Assembly: GCA_041399085.1 (NCBI GenBank)
Contig: JAWKTM010000121.1
Coordinates: 1-9,676 of the forward strand
Source: JAWKTM01 sp041399085
Lineage (GTDB): Bacteria > Planctomycetota > Planctomycetia > Pirellulales > Pirellulaceae
Length of the DNA: 9,676 nt
Direction: 5' to 3'
Shown: positions 6,357 through 9,676 of the stretch, one piece after another
How positions within the stretch are numbered: position 1 is the stretch's first letter
Layout: each line of letters opens with the position of its first letter
Notes under the pieces: model-generated
Seen by the model: only the letters and a program-made list of their open reading frames with translations
Told to the model about the DNA's origin: nothing
The model's database searches: none
Position numbers and translations under genes: made by a program

Positions 6357-6803
6357 TCAACTCGACAACACCGGCAGCAACGCCGGCCGCCGGCCGCGGA
6401 TGCTTTGTTTGCGTCCGCGCGGCAAGGTCGCTTCCATGTATTCTTCGATTTGCTCGGGCGTCTCAAAATACTTTTCGTAGGTCCAATCGTCGTCGTATTC
6501 GCAGGCGTCGGTCGTGTACTCGCGGCAGATTTGCGGCCGGGTTTCGTAGATGCCACAGCGATGGTCGTCCTGCAGATGTTTGCACACCGTATGCACGAGC
6601 AAATACCACGTATCGTCCTCGACAAACACGCTGGCTCGATCGTGCAACAGATACCAGCGAATGAATTCAAAGTCGCGGAATGATTCCGGTTTGTCGATCG
6701 GCAAGGCAAAGTAGCGACAACATTTGGCCGTGCAATGCGAGCACAGGTTTTCGCCGGGCTGAAGGTCTTCGCGTTTCGGTTTGACGGCGATCGGTGGATT
6801 CAT
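6357..6803 (-). CDS. YkgJ-family cysteine-cluster protein (putative Zn/Fe chelating)
   Basis: A 148-aa cytoplasmic protein of the CxxCxxCC/YkgJ type (PF03692), proposed to bind zinc or an iron-sulfur cluster; its biochemical role is not established. The first cluster is C21-SH-C24-TAK-C28-C29. Further cysteines at 74, 83, 93 and 101 (in VCKHL, RCGIYETRP-x-x-C and TDAC) follow the family pattern of a second half with CxxL...C-x-IY-x-x-RP-x-x-CR. The start at 6803 is preferred over the ATG at 6812 because AAGGA abuts the upstream ATG with no spacer but lies 9 nt before the second. It appears to be the first gene of the leftward cluster with hisS. The C-terminal tail from about 128 is basic and probably disordered. 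Confidence 0.85.
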   Translation of the reverse strand: MNPPIAVKPKREDLQPGENLCSHCTAKCCRYFALPIDKPESFRDFEFIRWYLLHDRASVFVEDDTWYLLVHTVCKHLQDDHRCGIYETRPQICREYTTDACEYDDDWTYEKYFETPEQIEEYMEATLPRGRKQSIRGRRPALLPVLSS

Positions 6804-6812
6804 GGCGATCAT

Positions 6813-6817
6813 TCCTT
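6813..6817 (-). promoter_or_regulatory. Ribosome binding site (AAGGA) deciding the ykgJ-like start
   Basis: AAGGA directly touches the ATG at 6812-6810 but has a normal 9-nt spacing to the in-frame ATG at 6803-6801, which is therefore the likelier start. Confidence 0.5.
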
Positions 6818-7024
6818 ACAAACGGCACATTCGGGGCGAGCGTCAGATTACCAAAAGCCAATCGAATCCGGCAGTCGTAGGGCGTCGTGGTTGGCCTCGC
6901 CGTGGGAACCGAGCTGACTCGCCTGCCGAGATTTTCGGCGGCAAGCTATGGTTGGCTAGTGTCGTCGCGGCGAGCGTCGTCGCCGCACCGATCGTTTTTT
7001 GCTTCCTACCCACGACCAGCGATC
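6818..7024. promoter_or_regulatory. Divergent intergenic region between the ykgJ-like and formyltransferase genes
   Basis: About 200 bp separate two divergent transcription units, so promoters for both are expected here. For the leftward unit a weak -10 candidate, TAATCT, lies at 6850-6845 on the minus strand, without a matching -35. For the rightward gene I see neither a clear -10/-35 pair nor a Shine-Dalgarno before the ATG at 7025. No operator-like palindrome stands out. Confidence 0.3.
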
Positions 7025-7885
7025 ATGCAAATCGTCATTACTGCCGTCGGTCCCGACAACGTGCGATTGGCCGACCCGATCATTCATTATGTCACTGGCG
7101 AGGGAGCGAACATCGCCGAGATTCAGATGTATGACCATGACGAGGAAGCTTTATTCGCGATGCTGTTGCGAATCGAGTTGCCCGACGCCAAGCTGCCCGA
7201 GATTCGGTCGGCGCTGGCCGAAATCGGCAGCATGAAGAAGCTGTCGGTGCGAGTCTGGTCGCCCGAAGAACGAGCCGCTCGACCGCGTCTGGCAATCTGC
7301 GTCACCTATCGGCCCGAGACATCGCTGGCGCTGTTGCGCGCGATCCGCGATGGCCAGGTTCGCGCCGAGCCGGCCGTGATGATCGGCAACCGCACCGCTT
7401 GCCGCGGGATCGCCGAACAGTTCGGGGTTCAATGGGAACACGTCGGCGACGATCAGGGCCGTGCGAACGACGATCGGCTGGTCGACCTGCTGGATCAGTA
7501 CGAAGTCGACTACGTGGTGTTGGCTCGTTACATGCGCGTGCTTCCGCCCGCCACGTGCTGGAAGTACGCCGGCGGCCGAATCATCAATTTGCATCACGGG
7601 CTGCTGCCCAGTTTTCCGGGCCTGCGACCTTATCACGACGCCTACGCCGGTCGGATGTTGACGTTCGGCGCCACGTGTCATTTCATTGTGCCCGAATTGG
7701 ACGCCGGCAATCAGATCATCAATCAGTCCACCTACACCGTGCCGCCCGGCATCAAGTTGGACGATGTGATCCGAATCGGTCAGGAAGACAACGAGCCGCG
7801 ATGTCTGGTCGAAGGCGTGCGGCGCGTGGTCAGCCGCGAAGTGCAGTTGCATTTCCACCGCGTCGTGGCTCGCCCGCGCGATTGA
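7025..7885 (+). CDS. ACT-formyltransferase, PurU-like (putative formyltetrahydrofolate deformylase)
   Basis: A 286-aa protein with the PurU layout and length (E. coli PurU is about 280 aa). It has an N-terminal ACT domain (1 to about 80, beginning MQIVITAVGPDNVRLADPII) followed by a formyltransferase domain (about 86-275). PurU hydrolyses 10-formyl-THF to formate and THF, balancing one-carbon pools. Landmarks are LARYMRVL at 166-173, the catalytic N-x-H set INLHHGLLPSFPGLRPYH at 187-204 (N188, H190) and D226 in ELDAG, the counterpart of the conserved Asp of GAR transformylase. After it the sequence is GNQIINQ, where PurU usually has a Pro (D-x-G-P-I-I), and the ACT domain lacks the usual PDRPG wording, so it is a divergent branch. 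A phosphoribosylglycinamide formyltransferase or another formyl/hydrolase role is possible. The open frame extends to 6887, but those residues are not part of the fold. The S4 gene follows after 49 nt. Confidence 0.85.
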   Translation: MQIVITAVGPDNVRLADPIIHYVTGEGANIAEIQMYDHDEEALFAMLLRIELPDAKLPEIRSALAEIGSMKKLSVRVWSPEERAARPRLAICVTYRPETSLALLRAIRDGQVRAEPAVMIGNRTACRGIAEQFGVQWEHVGDDQGRANDDRLVDLLDQYEVDYVVLARYMRVLPPATCWKYAGGRIINLHHGLLPSFPGLRPYHDAYAGRMLTFGATCHFIVPELDAGNQIINQSTYTVPPGIKLDDVIRIGQEDNEPRCLVEGVRRVVSREVQLHFHRVVARPRD

Positions 7886-7934
7886 TGGCTCGTCCGAAGG
7901 ACTGTTCCACCACCGTTCCGCCGAGAATCTCGCG

Positions 7935-8141
7935 ATGAGCGACGAACCTGAAACGATTCGCCTGGACCAATTCATCAAGCTGAGCGGAGTCGTCGGCACG
8001 GGCGGCCAAGCGAAAGTGCTGATCCAGGCCGGCTATGTGAAAGTGAACGGCGAGGTGGAGACGCGCCGTTCGCGAAAGCTGCACATCGGCGATGTCGTGG
8101 AAGCCGAAGGGCAAACGATGGAAGTGCAGTCGGACGAATGA
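7935..8141 (+). CDS. S4-domain RNA-binding mini-protein (YbcJ/YaaA-like)
   Basis: A 68-aa protein made almost entirely of one S4 RNA-binding domain, the size of E. coli YbcJ and Bacillus YaaA (about 70 aa). The core DQFIKLSGVVGTGGQAKVLI (11-30), followed by QAGYVKVNGEVETRRSRKL (31-49) and the IGDVVE strand, matches the family, with the usual G-GGQAK-x-x-I, V-VNGE and RR-x-KL positions. It is likely cytoplasmic and binds structured RNA, perhaps rRNA; the precise target in this family is not firmly known. It starts 49 nt after the PurU-like stop and is probably co-transcribed. There is no strong Shine-Dalgarno before the ATG. Confidence 0.92.
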   Translation: MSDEPETIRLDQFIKLSGVVGTGGQAKVLIQAGYVKVNGEVETRRSRKLHIGDVVEAEGQTMEVQSDE

Positions 8142-8162
8142 GGCGCGTCGATTGAGAGGTTG

Positions 8163-8175
8163 ACGGCTGAGCCGT
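8163..8175. terminator. Short hairpin between convergent genes, weak terminator candidate
   Basis: ACGGC-TGA-GCCGT is a perfect 5-bp stem with a 3-nt loop in the 48-bp gap between the convergent S4 and SRPBCC-epimerase genes. No T-tract follows on either strand, so it is at best a weak or factor-assisted terminator. Confidence 0.25.
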
Positions 8176-8189
8176 GCGCGGCGGCGTCA

Positions 8190-9560
8190 TCATCGCCCCA
8201 GTTGGAATCGCAGGGCGCCTTCGAGCGTCGGATGACGAAACTCGTAGTTCGATTGTTGCAGCCGGTCCGGAACCGCCCGGCAACTGGCCAGCAACAGTTG
8301 GTCGGCCATTTGGCCCAATGCCAGTTTCAGACCAAAGGCCGGCGCGGGCAGGATCGTGGGTCGCGAGATCACGCGCCCCAGCACCTTCGTGAATTCGGAG
8401 TTCGTCATCGGATTCGGCGCGACGGCGTTGACCGGGCCCGAGAGCGAATCGGTCATCAGCGCGTGATGGATCGCGCCGGCCGCATCGTCCAACCCGATCC
8501 AGCTCCAGTATTGCCGGCCGCTTCCCAACCGACCGCCGCCCAATTTGGCGGGCAACAACATCTTCTTTAGCGCTCCGTCCTTCGGGCTCAAGATCATGCC
8601 GAAACGCAGATTCACAACACGGATGCCGGCTTGCTTGGCGACGTCGGTCTGAGCTTCCCATTCGCGGCAAACGTCGGCCAGAAAGTTGTCGCCCGGCGGG
8701 CTGTCTTCCGTCAGGACTTCGTCGCCGCGATCGCCGTAGAAACCCGTGGCGGACGCCGCGACCAACACCTTGGGCTTGTGCTGCAAGCCGGCCAGCGTCT
8801 GGCACAGCAGCCGAGTTCCCTCAATGCGACTGTCGCGAATCTTGGCCTTTTGCTTGGCGTTCCAGCGACCGGCCGCGATGTTCTCGCCAGCCAAATGCAC
8901 CACGGCGTCGAGCCCTTCGAGCTGCTCGGCGTCGATTCGCCCGGCCGCGATATCCCATTCGATGTCGCCTTCATTCTGGCGGCGGCGCGTGATCGCTCGC
9001 ACCTCGTGACCGCCGGTCGTCAACAGCGACTTCAACTCCGAACCGACCAACCCAGAACAACCGGTGATGGCAACTCGCATCAAACCCTTCTCCCGATAAC
9101 GTTGATGAAGCGACAAGTCGGCAACCGTGGTTTCGTGACGATAGGCGAACATTCGATCCAATTGGCGACGAACGAAACCGCCCGCGACCGCTTGGCCCAA
9201 CCAACCGCCTGGGACGGCGTATTCGACATGATCTTCGAGCGACGCGCCGCCACCGGCTTCGGACGAAAAGCGGTGTTGGTGATCCCAATGAGCGAACGGC
9301 CCGCGACGCTGAACGTCCTCGAACAGCCGCGGCGGTTGATACGCCACGTGCTCGGCCAGCCAGCGTAACCGCAGCGGCCCAAGCCGATTCACCAGCACCA
9401 CTTCGGCCCCCGCGTGCAAGCCGCCGGTCCGCCGTTCCACTTGCATGTTTTCCCAGGGCGGAAGCAGCCGATCGATCGCACCCGGTTGTTCATGCCAAGC
9501 GAATGCCGCGTCGGCATCGACGGGCAGTTCGCAACGTCGCGAATAGGTTTGCAGCTTCAT
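8190..9560 (-). CDS. SRPBCC domain fused to TIGR01777/YfcH-type NAD(P)-dependent epimerase
   Basis: A 456-aa two-domain protein. Residues 1 to about 155 form an SRPBCC/cyclase-like ligand-binding fold (starting LQTYSRRCELPVDADAAFAW, with EDHVEYAVPGGWLG at 109-122), the type that binds hydrophobic ligands. From M161 begins an extended SDR of the YfcH/SulA-like family: NAD(P)-binding TGCSGLVG at 166-173, HLAGENIAAGRW at 222-233, SATGFYGDRG at 270-279 (family S-A-x-G-x-Y-G), WEAQ at 301-304 and a C-terminal DUF1731-like part (about 403-453, including FRHPTLEGAL). The reaction and substrate are unknown for this family. The start at 9560 has AGGAGG 8 nt upstream. The gene is convergent with the S4 gene and its own promoter region lies to the right. 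Confidence 0.92.
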   Translation of the reverse strand: MKLQTYSRRCELPVDADAAFAWHEQPGAIDRLLPPWENMQVERRTGGLHAGAEVVLVNRLGPLRLRWLAEHVAYQPPRLFEDVQRRGPFAHWDHQHRFSSEAGGGASLEDHVEYAVPGGWLGQAVAGGFVRRQLDRMFAYRHETTVADLSLHQRYREKGLMRVAITGCSGLVGSELKSLLTTGGHEVRAITRRRQNEGDIEWDIAAGRIDAEQLEGLDAVVHLAGENIAAGRWNAKQKAKIRDSRIEGTRLLCQTLAGLQHKPKVLVAASATGFYGDRGDEVLTEDSPPGDNFLADVCREWEAQTDVAKQAGIRVVNLRFGMILSPKDGALKKMLLPAKLGGGRLGSGRQYWSWIGLDDAAGAIHHALMTDSLSGPVNAVAPNPMTNSEFTKVLGRVISRPTILPAPAFGLKLALGQMADQLLLASCRAVPDRLQQSNYEFRHPTLEGALRFQLGR

Positions 9561-9568
9561 CGTCTCGC

Positions 9569-9574
9569 CCTCCT
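9569..9574 (-). promoter_or_regulatory. Strong Shine-Dalgarno (AGGAGG) of the SRPBCC-epimerase gene
   Basis: AGGAGG with an 8-nt spacer to the ATG at 9560. It is the best ribosome-binding site in the window and fixes this start. Confidence 0.7.
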
Positions 9575-9593
9575 AAGGCGACCGGCAGATGAG

Positions 9594-9599
9594 AATATA
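9594..9599 (-). promoter_or_regulatory. Candidate -10 box (TATATT) of the SRPBCC-epimerase gene
   Basis: TATATT on the minus strand lies about 34 nt before the start codon, in a locally AT-richer patch. The region 17 nt further upstream is GC-rich and gives no -35 match. The remaining 9600-9676 shows no gene. Confidence 0.4.
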
Positions 9600-9676
9600 C
9601 CGAAATACGAGCACGACGCGCGAGCGAGTGTGTCGGCGAATTCACTTGCTTGCGCTGCGTGCTGGTATTTTTTGTC

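Noticed and set aside
5697..6683. 328-codon + strand frame across hisS and the ykgJ-like gene
   Set aside because: It is antisense to two well-supported genes, is rich in His/Arg/Val typical of shadow frames in GC-rich DNA, and has no domain.
6887..7024. 46-codon N-terminal extension of the PurU-like protein, possibly a signal or targeting peptide
   Set aside because: The ACT fold starts at the ATG at 7025; the extension is Ser/Arg-rich without a hydrophobic core and overlaps the expected divergent promoter region.
7151..7999. 282-codon minus strand frame over the PurU-like gene
   Set aside because: Complement of a well-supported gene with all catalytic motifs; no domain seen on the opposite strand.

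Overview
This window looks like a chromosomal segment from a GC-rich bacterium with sparse Shine-Dalgarno use, most likely a planctomycete of the Pirellulales type. That placement is an inference from protein style (an SRPBCC-epimerase fusion, a small YkgJ-like cysteine-cluster protein beside hisS, an S4 mini-protein), from GC-rich genes with often weak ribosome-binding sites, and from long, non-coding, repeat-rich intergenic DNA. No rRNA, tRNA, transposase or CRISPR array was found.

Layout. At the left, a 12-TM MFS transporter (126-1574, +) is followed by about 2 kb without a convincing gene. That gap holds two nested repeat systems. The first is four tandem copies of a ~340-370 bp unit (about 1759-3178). 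Each copy carries a ~165 bp imperfect inverted-repeat element at the same place. The second is an array of eleven 21-bp units (3232-3462), many with their own dyad symmetry; in one frame they would encode heptads of the type QFNDELR but are broken by an amber codon. To the right is a leftward gene cluster: a YkgJ-family metal-binding protein (6357-6803), histidyl-tRNA synthetase (5001-6329), a small Rieske ferredoxin (4630-4947) and a two-domain GNAT acetyltransferase with a TTG start (3568-4524). Divergent from it, running right, are a PurU/formyltransferase-like protein with an N-terminal ACT domain (7025-7885) and an S4 RNA-binding mini-protein (7935-8141). Convergent with these is an SRPBCC + NAD(P)-epimerase (TIGR01777/YfcH-like) fusion (8190-9560, -).

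Functionally this is mostly housekeeping: translation (HisRS, S4 protein), one-carbon/formyl metabolism, small redox or metal proteins and one importer. The short spacings in ykgJ-like/hisS/Rieske (27 and 53 nt) suggest co-transcription, with the GNAT gene 105 nt further on as a possible last member. The most unusual part is the repeat tract at 1759-3462. It is best described as structured, non-coding, tandemly amplified DNA of unknown role. I found no evidence for a novel defence or mobile system here.
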